Assembly (NCBI RefSeq): GCF_000321225.1
Contig: NW_004451011.1
Location: 795,174 to 859,173 of the forward strand
Origin: Odobenus rosmarus divergens
Taxonomy: Eukaryota > Chordata > Mammalia > Carnivora > Odobenidae
Direction of reading: 5' to 3'
Length of the DNA stretch: 64,000 nt
Position numbers and translations under genes: made by a program. Positions 35,350 through 41,300 of this stretch are shown in pieces (within the stretch, counting starts at the first letter, position 1; each line of letters begins with the position of its first letter). The notes below the pieces were generated by a model that was not told the DNA's origin, did no database searches, and saw nothing but the letters and a program-made list of their open reading frames with translations.

Positions 35350-35824
35350 CAGCACGGGCAAGATTTACCCACCCACCCTCAGCCCTGATCTGGAGGGACC
35401 ACCAGTAGGGGTGGGAGGGTAATTCAGCTTCTGAGGCCCTTTCACTCCTTGGAGTCTTTGCTGAGGCGACTTACAAAGGTGACCACTGCAGTGAAATTTT
35501 TCTTAAAAAAATAAATAAATAAAATGGAAACACGATTAGGAACTAGATGGACATTTCCAGCTCATTTCTGAAAGACCTAGGAACAGCAGTCAGTAATTCT
35601 TGGACTTCTTTTCTTATTTCAGATCCAAAAAGCTAATCCAGGAATCTGATCAGCACCTGAAAGATGTAGAAAAAATCTTGCAGAACGACAAACGGTATCT
35701 AGTACTAGACTGTGTGCCCGAGGAGAGGCGTAAACTGATTGTGGCATATGTGGACGACCTGGACCGCCGGGGTCCACCCCCGCCTCCCACAGCATCAGAG
35801 CCCACGAGACGATCAACAAAATAA
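6717..35824 (+). CDS. TCERG1: TCERG1, 3' half (13 exons, partial CDS)
   Basis: Transcription elongation regulator 1 (CA150) is a nuclear protein whose WW domains bind proline-rich splicing factors and whose FF repeats bind the phosphorylated RNA polymerase II C-terminal domain and factors such as Tat-SF1. It couples elongation to splicing. The CDS is a join of 6717-6877, 8293-8349, 8693-8759, 11271-11406, 12230-12319, 20432-20550, 24693-24843, 29549-29713, 29972-30154, 32091-32270, 32942-33025, 34342-34442 and 35623-35824. All junctions are AG/GT and the frame stays open across 1,696 nt: one base completing a Trp codon, then 564 codons and TAA. This fits the last 564 residues of a ~1,098-residue protein. 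The 5' exons (first two WW domains, Gln/Ala repeat) are outside the window. The paralogue TCERG1L is unlikely, because GPR151 is the neighbour and the residues match TCERG1 as I remember it. I see no frameshift or premature stop. Confidence 0.96.
6878..8292 (+). other. TCERG1: TCERG1 intron (1,415 bp)
   Basis: Consensus GTAAGT donor and TTTTTGCCAG acceptor. It contains one SINE (7343-7547); the rest is AT-rich unique-looking DNA. Confidence 0.9.
7343..7547 (-). repeat. SINEC, antisense, with 16-bp perfect TSD and G-rich block
   Basis: Poly-T/AAAGATTTATTTATA start and GCCACCTGGTCGCCCC end. TSD AAAAGCTTACTCTTTT at 7327-7342 and 7548-7563. Inside, 7382-7400 reads G7-T-G6-A-G4, which could form a G-quadruplex on the + (transcribed-RNA) strand. 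Confidence 0.95.
8293..8349 (+). CDS. TCERG1: TCERG1 57-bp exon
   Basis: Encodes (R)[18 protein letters not shown]; split codons at both ends (phase 1 in, phase 1 out). It lies in the linker between WW3 and FF1. Human has Thr where this sequence has Ala in HPAP (from memory). The size is a multiple of three, so skipping would keep the frame. Confidence 0.95.
8350..8692 (+). other. TCERG1: TCERG1 343-bp intron, more than half SINE
   Basis: Donor GTGAGT, acceptor TTGGTCTTACAG. The SINE 8377-8563 starts only 27 bp after the donor, leaving about 156 bp of original intron. Confidence 0.95.
8377..8563 (-). repeat. SINEC, antisense, inside a short intron
   Basis: Poly-T, AAGGATTTTATTTATTTATT, body GAGAAGCAGGCTCCCC, head end GAGCCACCCAGGCGCCC. 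Near-TSD TGTAGTTAC / TGTAGCTAC on the two sides. Confidence 0.95.
8693..8759 (+). CDS. TCERG1: TCERG1 67-bp exon, acidic plus start of NLS
   Basis: Encodes (I)[21 protein letters not shown] and ends two bases into the next Lys codon. The basic run KAKKRKR, completed by the next exon, is a nuclear localisation signal split by the intron. Donor CGGAA|GTAAGT. Confidence 0.95.
8760..11270 (+). other. TCERG1: TCERG1 intron (2,511 bp), no SINE
   Basis: Consensus ends (GTAAGT ... TTTTTTATAG). Contains a perfect 16-bp tandem duplication at 8959-8990. No young repeat or other feature is recognised. Confidence 0.85.
8959..8990. repeat. 16-bp perfect tandem duplication
   Basis: TACTTGATTACTTAAA occurs twice head to tail with no mismatch. 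Probably recent replication slippage. Confidence 0.9.
11271..11406 (+). CDS. TCERG1: TCERG1 exon: NLS end and start of FF1
   Basis: Encodes (K)[19 protein letters not shown]..., then [20 protein letters not shown] and MLLERG. From about [15 protein letters not shown] it enters the first FF domain (human ~659-712), with the leading FF-family Phe in QFKDML. It ends in phase 0. The donor is GGG|GTCAGA, with an uncommon C at intron position +3. Confidence 0.96.
11407..12229 (+). other. TCERG1: TCERG1 intron (823 bp)
   Basis: Donor GTCAGA (unusual +3C), acceptor TATTTTAAAG. A G10 run lies near 11502-11512. No interspersed repeat is recognised. Confidence 0.85.
12230..12319 (+). CDS. TCERG1: TCERG1 90-bp exon, core of FF1
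   Basis: Thirty whole codons beginning [20 protein letters not shown]. The W..E......DPR(Y/F) signature of helices 2-3 of an FF domain is clear. Phase 0 on both sides, so it is a symmetric exon. The donor is CAG|GTAGGA. Skipping would remove most of FF1 and keep the frame. Confidence 0.97.
13560..14090 (-). repeat. L2 LINE 3' portion, antisense
   Basis: Order of motifs typical of antisense L2: GGGCTTCCCATTTCA, CTCTCAGTCTGGAATGTTCT, CCTTTATAGCACTCATAGC, TTGTTCATTGTTGTATGTGT, AATGCCTGGAACAATG. Confidence 0.8.
14726..14923 (-). repeat. SINEC, antisense, perfect 13-bp TSD
   Basis: Body TTTGACAGAGAGAGACATAG, end GAGCCACCCAGGCACCC. TSD TTTGACAAGTTTA at 14713-14725 and 14924-14936. Confidence 0.95.
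15300..16495 (-). repeat. Ancient LTR-like interspersed repeat, split by an L1
   Basis: The text resembles a dispersed mammalian repeat (GGCTCATAGAACTCTGGAAA, GGAGGCAGCATGACATAGGC, ATTGACCATTGGTGATTGGA, GGATGAAGACCAAATACATA), probably an endogenous-retrovirus LTR of the ERVL/MaLR kind. It pauses near 16061 and seems to resume near 16485 (ACAATATCACACC). Family is not assigned with certainty, and no coding potential is claimed. Confidence 0.5.
16062..16455 (-). repeat. L1 3' fragment, antisense, nested insertion
   Basis: CACCCGGTGCTCATCCCAAG, CTCTGGTAACCATCAGCATG and TAGTTAAGAGTCTGTTTCTT match the L1 fragment at 5512-5700. AT-rich words (ATATATTTT) on both sides may be the TSD. Confidence 0.75.
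16730..16885 (+). repeat. L1 3' end, sense
   Basis: GGAGGTGATGGATATGGTTT, CAGATGTATATTTATCTCCA and a terminal TACATCAATAAAGTGATG plus A run are the 3'UTR end of an L1, with its AATAAA at about 16867. Confidence 0.75.
17286..17432 (+). repeat. SINEC, sense, internally shortened
   Basis: GGGGTGCCTGGGTGGCTCA head, but most of the B-box region is missing (jumps to GACCCCCCTTGTCTCCCTGC). A-rich tail. Near-TSD AGTATATACCAAG / AGTATGTACCAAG at 17273-17285 and 17433-17445. Confidence 0.9.
17916..17940 (+). other. G-quadruplex-capable run
   Basis: GGG-CC-GGGGG-TGTGA-GGGGGG-A-GGG fits the G3+N1-7 pattern on the sense strand, so it could form in DNA or TCERG1 pre-mRNA. Confidence 0.6.
18821..18968 (+). 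repeat. hAT-Charlie-type MITE
   Basis: TTCTCAATCAGGGGCACTTT, GGAGACATTTTTGGTTGTCA, GCTGCTAAACATTATCTGGC and terminal GAGGTTGAAAAATGCTG. The ends are partly inverted copies of each other, as in non-autonomous hAT elements. Confidence 0.75.
19222..19563 (+). repeat. hAT-type DNA transposon remnant
   Basis: AATCAGCAAAATTTTAACAT, AAAGGGTCAGATAATAAATA, GGGGGCCATCTGGTCTCTGT, then CAGATTTGGCTGGCAGATTG near the end. This is a familiar mammalian non-autonomous DNA element; family name is not certain. Confidence 0.65.
20432..20550 (+). CDS. TCERG1: TCERG1 exon: end of FF1, start of FF2
   Basis: Encodes [20 protein letters not shown], then [19 protein letters not shown](R). The first part closes FF1. 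From [13 protein letters not shown] the second FF domain starts (human ~725-779), with the leading Phe of FF in DFKKMM. Ends two bases into an Arg codon; donor CCAAG|GTATAT. Confidence 0.97.
21010..21200 (+). repeat. MIR SINE remnant
   Basis: MIR-like order: ACCTATTTTGCAGATAAGGAAA (partial), TTAGATAACTTGCGCAAGTG, then TTAGATTCCGGTGCTAAGC. Very diverged. Confidence 0.5.
23400..23860 (-). repeat. L1M-like LINE fragment, antisense
   Basis: Phrases such as GTTCTTTGAACCTATTTTGC, AATTTTAAAGAATTTGTCTC, ACAACATCTGGGCATTTTGG and GTTTCTGTTGATTTAAAA are typical of the antisense of old L1 elements. Confidence 0.6.
24693..24843 (+). CDS. TCERG1: TCERG1 exon: core of FF2
   Basis: Encodes (R)[50 protein letters not shown]. 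The F..F....KDSRF.....MKDREALF.E pattern is the FF2 core. It ends in phase 0 at AAG|GTAAGA. Eight bases earlier, AGAG|GTGAGA is a second good donor; using it would shift the frame. Confidence 0.97.
25045..25223 (-). repeat. SINEC, antisense
   Basis: Body GGGAGAAGCAGGCTCCCCGC, end CTGAGCCGCCCAGGTGCCCC. Near-TSD GATGTTTATTTTA at 25023-25035 and 25226-25238. Confidence 0.95.
27059..27248 (-). repeat. SINEC, antisense, perfect 17-bp TSD
   Basis: Poly-T, AAAGATTTTATTTATTTGAC, intact head end GCCACCCAGGCGCCCC. TSD AAAACTCTGCTTATTTT at 27042-27058 and 27249-27265. A young copy. Confidence 0.96.
29235..29424 (+). repeat. SINEC, sense, perfect 19-bp TSD, very young-looking
   Basis: GGGCGCCTGGGTGGCTCAGT head (A box), B box GATCGAGTCCCGC, CT-rich body, (AAAT)n tail. 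TSD AAAAGTTATTACTATTCCC at 29216-29234 and 29425-29443. The best-preserved SINE of the window. Confidence 0.97.
29549..29713 (+). CDS. TCERG1: TCERG1 exon: FF3
   Basis: Fifty-five whole codons starting [20 protein letters not shown], then [20 protein letters not shown] and [15 protein letters not shown]. It covers nearly the whole third FF domain (human ~791-846) in one exon: FFELL first helix, W.KVKDKV second, DPRY turn, LFKQYI last helix. Phase 0/0 symmetric. Donor AAG|GTAACC. Confidence 0.98.
29972..30154 (+). CDS. TCERG1: TCERG1 exon: charged helix and start of FF4
   Basis: Sixty-one whole codons, starting [20 protein letters not shown]. An Arg/Glu/Lys-rich segment ([20 protein letters not shown]) predicts a long helix linking FF3 to FF4. 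It ends [14 protein letters not shown], the first helix of FF4 (human ~896-952). Symmetric phase 0/0, and the preceding intron is only 258 bp. Donor ATG|GTATAT. Confidence 0.97.
30155..32090 (+). other. TCERG1: TCERG1 intron (1,936 bp)
   Basis: Contains an L2 fragment near 31040-31510 and a T-run near 31751-31770. No SINE. Acceptor ACGTTTTTAG. Confidence 0.85.
31040..31510 (-). repeat. L2 LINE fragment, antisense
   Basis: GTTCCCCTTGGCCACCCTGT, TTGAAGGAAGGGATAGTGTT and terminal GATGCTTGATAAATGTTGGT (antisense L2 3' end). Confidence 0.75.
32091..32270 (+). CDS. TCERG1: TCERG1 exon: FF4 and start of FF5
   Basis: Sixty whole codons: [60 protein letters not shown]. It completes FF4 ([19 protein letters not shown]). 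From [13 protein letters not shown] the fifth FF domain starts (human ~954-1010). Symmetric 0/0; donor GCA|GTAAGT. Confidence 0.98.
32271..32941 (+). other. TCERG1: TCERG1 intron (671 bp)
   Basis: Consensus donor GTAAGT; acceptor GCCTTTCAAAG. No repeat recognised. Confidence 0.85.
32942..33025 (+). CDS. TCERG1: TCERG1 84-bp exon: middle of FF5
   Basis: Twenty-eight whole codons, [20 protein letters not shown] then [10 protein letters not shown] core signature W.EV...I.EDPR. The smallest symmetric exon in the FF array; its loss would break FF5 without shifting the frame. Donor AGG|GTAAGA. Confidence 0.97.
33026..34341 (+). other. TCERG1: TCERG1 intron (1,316 bp)
   Basis: Contains an AT-rich decamer repeat (TTTTATTTAA, about three units) near 33796-33829. 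The small open frames near 33380-33660 have no recognised relative. Acceptor TCTTTTTGCAG. Confidence 0.8.
34342..34442 (+). CDS. TCERG1: TCERG1 exon: end of FF5, start of FF6
   Basis: Encodes [33 protein letters not shown](R). [10 protein letters not shown] closes FF5; [13 protein letters not shown] opens FF6 (human ~1012-1077). Ends two bases into an Arg codon; donor ATAG|GTGTGT. Confidence 0.97.
34443..35622 (+). other. TCERG1: TCERG1 last intron (1,180 bp)
   Basis: Donor GTGTGT, acceptor TTCTTATTTCAG. No SINE or other recognised repeat. An A-rich stretch (AAAAAAATAAATAAATAAAA) lies near 35503-35523. Confidence 0.85.
35623..35824 (+). CDS. TCERG1: TCERG1 terminal coding exon: FF6 and C-terminus
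   Basis: Encodes (R)[66 protein letters not shown], stop TAA at 35822-35824. FF6 is the divergent last FF domain. A Pro-rich tail ([11 protein letters not shown]) follows and the protein ends in the basic STK tail. Confidence 0.98.
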
Positions 35825-36700
35825 TTCTCAGTACTCTTCCACAGGGGGATCTTCATTCAAAACGCTTGCATGAGCCAATTTTCAGGTTTTTACATGTATG
35901 TGCATTAGTCAAACTATTGCAGAACCATCTGACGAACAGAAGGAGAAGCATTCGTGAACCGTTTCTGAACAGAGAACACTTTGGAAATAATTTATGCTTT
36001 TCTTGTGTGGCATGACTGACATACATACTCAAATATAGGCTGTCTCTAGTAAATCTAAAATCTCGAAGCTAAAAATCATCCTTTTATGAGGTGTGGAAGT
36101 CAGTGACTTTTGGTGACGTTCTTTCTAGCAGTGTTAAACATGCAAGACGTAAGAGCATTTGTGGTTTGAACTTGCAGGATGCAAATACCACATACTCCAA
36201 GAAAACCTAAGTTGGGGGTTGTTCTGTTTTGATTTTGTTTTTTAAAGCGGGTAAAAGAGAAAACACTGAAAATTGAATTCTTATCTTCCAGAGGCTAAGA
36301 TTATTATAATGGACATACTTTTACCTTTGTCTCTAAAGAACACTTTAGTTTTGTTTGTTCACTTATGTGCTTTGATTATCCCCTCAGAATTAGAGGCCAA
36401 GTCTTGTTGTTTAGCCTAAGAGAAGATTTATTTAGTAATGTCTTCTCAGGTATGGAACCATGGTCATAACTAACATATTGGCCAGAATAGGACTGCTGGT
36501 TAAACACATTTTATTTACCATTAAGTGATCTTTATCAATATTCTGGATTAGACAACAAATTACCTTTCTTGGGTGTTCCCTGTAAACTATACTCCTGTTT
36601 GAATGTTAAACTTTTGTTTCTAAAGTTTAATTTTAAGATGTTTGAATGTTCAGTTTATGTATTTGAACTACAATAAACCAACCCTTTTTATATATGTGGA
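35825..36700 (+). other. TCERG1: TCERG1 3' UTR (proximal form)
   Basis: AT-rich sequence follows the stop. The first canonical polyadenylation hexamer is at 36672-36677, followed by a U/GU-rich stretch (TTTTTATATATGTGG). The UTR would be about 870 nt. A longer form is possible, because AATAAA also occurs at 36841, 37983 and 38193. Confidence 0.7.
36672..36677 (+). terminator. TCERG1: TCERG1 proximal poly(A) signal AATAAA
   Basis: Canonical hexamer about 850 nt after the stop, with a GU-rich element just downstream. Further AATAAA copies: 36841-36846, 37983-37988, 38193-38198. Confidence 0.7.
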
Positions 36701-39700
36701 TTGTATATGATTATTGTTAAAGAATTTTTTAAAAAAACTTCTTTTAAACCTGTTCTTAAAAGCAGTAGCAAATGTAATTTGGCACAAAGAAAGTTGACTT
36801 TACATCTTAAATATCACGTAGTTTTTAAAGGTTTGAATATAATAAATTATTTGCAGTATAAAAGGGAAGGAATGTAAAGAACCACTTTGGTGCTCAGTCT
36901 CTTAGAAATATCTTATTGCTTCGTAGCAAGAAGATGCAGATTTGTTATTCTCTTGTTTTTGTCTTTTTATGTTACATGTGGCTGATTGATGCCTTCTTGG
37001 CATTCTTTCAGTGGGTCCTGCATATCATACCATGACACCCACCTTTGACTCCCACTTGCTCTTTCTAGCTCTACCTCCCCAGTTTAAAGACTCCTCTCTC
37101 TGTCTCCTTCCCTCACAGATTTCTCATTTCAGAGTACCATATAAATGCTTAAGAAAAATATGTTAAACTGGATAATTTGTTTTCCCTGTTATCTCACACC
37201 AGCTGTGATTGCAACAAAACATAAAATGAGGAAGAACTAATCTGTATTTGTATGTCATGTGCACACAGACACACATCATGTGAATACACAGACTCATTCA
37301 CACTTAGGTTACTTAGTACTTAGCTTAAGCATATTAAGTGCCACAGAAATTATGTATAGGAAACTGAAATTACTGACTAAGGTCTTAACCTCTACAACTG
37401 AAAATTAAGATATTTTTCTCCCTTTTTTCGAAGGTCATTTTTATAATTCCACTGAGTGGCTTTTAAGTTCTGTGAGGAATGAAACTGCAATGTTTGCCAA
37501 AAGGAACACAACTATTATAGGAATATAACCTACAAAAGTGAACTTTCTAGAATGTTTTATTTTTCTAAATTCCACATAGTATTGTTTGCCCACTCACTAC
37601 TTTGTTTTTCACAGTTGCAAAGTGTGAAAAAAAAAATGGTTTGGTGATACCTATTCTAATTTCCTACTTCTGTTGTGTTTGGGATTGATTGTTCATTTAA
37701 GGTGCAAATCAGACTTTACTATGCAGATTTCTTTAAAAGATCAAGTCAGGACTGTGTATTAGGTTCTCAATGAAAAGGTCATTGTAATTACACTGTCTCA
37801 AAATGTCCATCTTGACTTGTCGCTTACCAGCAAACTCCTTAAAAATACTTGATTCAGTTTACCCTGAGACCTATATCAGTGTTAAGGTCTGACCTCCCCA
37901 TAAAGCCCCATTGTGCCAAATGATGATTTTGAAAGGAGCATTCAAAACAAAGACAGCTTTTTAAGTCTCCAAAACTATCTGAAATAAAGCAATTGTTTTT
38001 ATTTGTTTACAAGTTAAAATGTCAAACACTGGAAGCTTACATCCAACATTTACTATATATAATGAACAGTCTTGAAATCAAATAGTTCATCACAGACAAT
38101 TTTAAAGGTACCCCCTTTGTATAACTATTGTCTCACAAAACAATATTTGGATATTTGGGTTAAATTGTACTTTGTGATCTTGTGAGCCTTAAAATAAAAT
38201 TTGTAATGAACTAAGTAAAATGAAAACAGGCCCTATCTTCTGTGTTGAAAAAGCAAACCACAACCATTTGTAAAGACAAAAGACAAACCAAAAAACCCAC
38301 AGACTGAACATTTTTTTAAAGATAAAAGTTCCATCCATGGCATATTTTTATATTTTAAGTTCTCCATGGCTTGGCCTAAAGGCAGTTTTTTTCTGAGGGA
38401 ACCCCTCAGTGCAAATACCCGAGAGTTCCATTACAAAGTAATCAAGAATTGGGGATAAGTGTCCTTATAGACAACAGGAAAAGAAATGTATCATAATCAT
38501 TATGTTTATTGGGTATGCTTTACCTTGCTGTAAAATGAATAATTGCCTTTTACTCGAATTATACTGGTAGTATGTTTGGGAACACAAAATTTAATAGCAC
38601 TGCTTTTCTTTCTGCATCGCCCTTGTGCTGTTTTCTGTTCTTAGCCAAATTCTGTCTTGTATCCATGGAGTTTTTCTTTTGCTACTAATTTTCTTTTTTT
38701 TAATATATACACTTTTCCTGTTACTCTTGATCATCTTTATAACAAAGACCCTTAGGTATTTGGGCAGGGTTCAAGTTCAGTGTTCAGGAGACATTTAGTA
38801 CCATTTAACAAGAAAGATGACCATCCCTATTCCTTCATACTTGAGGGTTGCCTTCAGCAATTACTACCTTTATCATTAACTGTAGCTTCTATTTATCTTG
38901 CCAGATATTGGGAGGAACAGGTAATTGGGAAGAGAAAGAAGGGCAGTTTTAAAAGTTCTCTCTCCATATCAGAATTTAGAATGTCATGCTAAGCTGCTAA
39001 AATCCTCAGACTTAGAAACTGAAGACCGGTGGCTTTACAAAGACAAGTGAAGCAGGTTGTTTAGGATAAAGCGAAGTGTGGATTTACTTAAACTTAGCCG
39101 AAAATAAGCCATGGTTTGAAATCAGTCCACGTTAAGGTGGTGGTCCTTCCTTATTTTGTAACCTTCAGTCATGGAAATTCTACATGGATTAAGCAAATGA
39201 AGGTAACTCCTTAACATTCATTAATGTTTTTAAAATCTCTTAAGTGGAAGTAGTTTTTGAGTTTTGGTTATATGAAAGTTTGATAAGGAACGTTAAGGCT
39301 AGCAGGTTCAGGAAGAAAGTAAAAGGAAAGGAGTTCAGCTTTTGGCAAAGATGGGCTCTGCTCCACCCAGTACAGACGGGGTGGTCCTAAGGAGTACCCA
39401 GTAAAACCGATTGTGAACAAGGGACAAAATATCTGGAATTTCCATTGTGTGTGCCGGAAGCATCTTCTTCACACAACACTTAGTTTAACTCTTTGGATAG
39501 CCAGGATATAATTCTGAAACGCAATCATTATCCCTACCATGGTGTTCTACTTACCAAATTGCACATTTTGAAAATGCATACTGGGAAGCATTTTTGTAAT
39601 TCCTAGCGTTAGTAATTGTATTGTGTTGTATATGGTAAAGGCTGTAGTGTTGACAAGCAGCAGGACAAGTCAATACAATAATCACAATTTGTTTTGCTTT

Positions 39701-39708
39701 GAAACAAT
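36701..39708. other. Convergent region between TCERG1 and GPR151
   Basis: No recognised interspersed repeat. It probably holds alternative TCERG1 3' ends (+) and the GPR151 3' UTR (-). Possible GPR151 poly(A) signals on the - strand: ATTAAA at 38699-38704 and AATAAA at 38505-38510. Small open frames here look like chance. Confidence 0.6.
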
Positions 39709-40962
39709 CTATTTGTCACAATCTCCCGTCTCCTGATCTTCATGTTCCCAGGGGATAGGGTCATTGTCTTGTACACAAGGGACTGTGTCCCTCTCATGCC
39801 AAAACTGCTCTACATCAGGGAGGATGGGGATCTGTGCCTTCTCACTTCTTTCTAAGCCAGAGGAGGGAGAGCCGGTTTTCTCTTTTTCTGGGATGGATGT
39901 TGGGGACTCGGGAGATGGGTCATTGTCGGGAGGGACCTCTGAGTCACCAGCTGGTGTTTTCTGAGACTCTGAGGCAGTCGGTTGCTTTTTGGTTATCCAT
40001 TTCCATAAGCCTTTCAGGTCTTCCTTGAACTCCTCTGACATCACTAGAAAAATGAGAGGATTTGCCGAAGAGATGGAAAACATGAGGACTTGAGACAGGG
40101 CTATAAAACCTTGTGGTGGGGCCGGGCCTCCGGCCTTCATGTGCCATATCCACAGCCAGGCTACCCATTCAGGGAGCCAGAGGACAGCCGAGGTGACAGC
40201 AATGCTCAGCAACATCACTGTGAGTTGCTTGGAGCGCATCTGGTTTCTAAGATTTTGAGTCTTAGTTCCTCGTTTTTTACACTGGCCATAAGCTCTCCAG
40301 AAATAAAAACTGGCAAGGAGTGACGGAAGGCAAAATGCCAGGAGAGGGTAGAGCTTACCAAACATGGCCATGAACTCTTCGGCCACAGGGGGTACATCCA
40401 TGAGGCACATTTCCACACCCGCGTGAAGCCTGGTGGTGCTAAAGAACCATTCGGGCAGGGGTAGCAGGCTAGCCACAGCCCAGATGGCCACCAGCACTGA
40501 CCAGATGGTGCAGTTGTGGATACTTACTTGCTTGGCTGGGTCACTTGCATACATGAAGCATACTTTGGCCACTGCAACGATCGTCAGGCTCTTGGCTGCC
40601 ATGCACGTGTGGATGAACCAGTCAGAGGACTTGCAGACAAACCAGCCGAGGTCCCAAACACTTTTGAAGTATGCTGTAGCTCGGACAGGTGCAGAAAAGA
40701 GCAGGAGAGAGAGATCGGCCAGGCTGAGATTCAGAATCAGGGAGTGGATCATGGACGGCTTTCCCTTCCAGGCGCTGTGAAGGAGGACGCTCATCACACA
40801 AACGTTCCCCAAGAAGCCCACCAGGCAGACGGCCACCAAGAGAGCCGGGACGATGGTCCTCCAGTCCTTAGAGTCAGAGGGCAGATACCCTCCGGCAAAG
40901 TGGAGATGAGCAGACATGTTCATGGTGCTGGAGTTGGAGCCTGCAAAGGCGGTTGCTAGCAT
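39709..40962 (-). CDS. GPR151: GPR151, orphan class A GPCR (intronless)
   Basis: Single-exon receptor of 417 residues (human 419). GPR151 is an orphan rhodopsin-family receptor of the plasma membrane and axons, strongly expressed in habenula neurons. Start at CAT 40960-40962 (MLATAFAGSN), chosen by comparison with the human N-terminus. N-glycosylation sequons at N10 and N15. Seven TM segments: TM1 with GN (N53), TM2 LSLAD (D83), Cys110 for the TM3-ECL2 disulfide with Cys186, TM4 W154, TM5 P213, TM6 LWLPEW (P264), TM7 with NPLIF (N301). The position of the DRY motif reads KVCF, so DRY is absent, and NPxxY is NPLIF. The long C-tail (about 110 residues) is rich in Pro/Ser/Glu and ends EHEDQETGDCDK. 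No frameshift. An in-frame upstream ATG (41131-41133) would add 57 residues; I do not use it. It is tail-to-tail with TCERG1, as in human 5q32. Confidence 0.97.
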   Translation of the reverse strand: MLATAFAGSNSSTMNMSAHLHFAGGYLPSDSKDWRTIVPALLVAVCLVGFLGNVCVMSVLLHSAWKGKPSMIHSLILNLSLADLSLLLFSAPVRATAYFKSVWDLGWFVCKSSDWFIHTCMAAKSLTIVAVAKVCFMYASDPAKQVSIHNCTIWSVLVAIWAVASLLPLPEWFFSTTRLHAGVEMCLMDVPPVAEEFMAMFGKLYPLLAFCLPSLLASFYFWRAYGQCKKRGTKTQNLRNQMRSKQLTVMLLSIAVTSAVLWLPEWVAWLWIWHMKAGGPAPPQGFIALSQVLMFSISSANPLIFLVMSEEFKEDLKGLWKWITKKQPTASESQKTPAGDSEVPPDNDPSPESPTSIPEKEKTGSPSSGLERSEKAQIPILPDVEQFWHERDTVPCVQDNDPIPWEHEDQETGDCDK

Positions 40963-41300
40963 CACCTTTCCCACGCAGCTTGTCCTTACAGAAGTCCACT
41001 TCTTTTTGTCTTTCTGCCTCAGCTCTTTGGCGTAGGAAATAAATACGCTGTCATGAGTGTCCAATGACACCTCTGGGCCCTCCCCCTTGCTTGTTTCCTG
41101 AGAGCCGAATGTGGAAGAAGGTTGATTGCTCACCTCTCCTCTGTTGCATGCGAGACATCACCGCTGCACTGAACGGCGGGCAGTGGGGACGCTTGGGTGC
41201 TGCTCATTAGCAAGCTTTGTGTCACATCGCCAGCCCTGTGGCGCTAAAACCCCATATACTCATAAATGATAAATGAGGACAACATACGTGTAAGTGGGAT
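40963..41300 (-). promoter_or_regulatory. GPR151: GPR151 5' UTR and probable promoter zone
   Basis: The frame stays open from the start codon back to an ATG at 41133, so 57 codons upstream lack stops. On the - strand GAGTATATGG (about 41252-41261) is a weak TATA-like box, which would place transcription start near 41225. A good splice-donor-like GAG|GTGAGC lies near 41130-41136 (-). No CpG island is seen. Confidence 0.4.

Noticed and set aside
40516..40959. 147-codon open frame on the + strand
   Set aside because: Antisense shadow of the GPR151 coding sequence.
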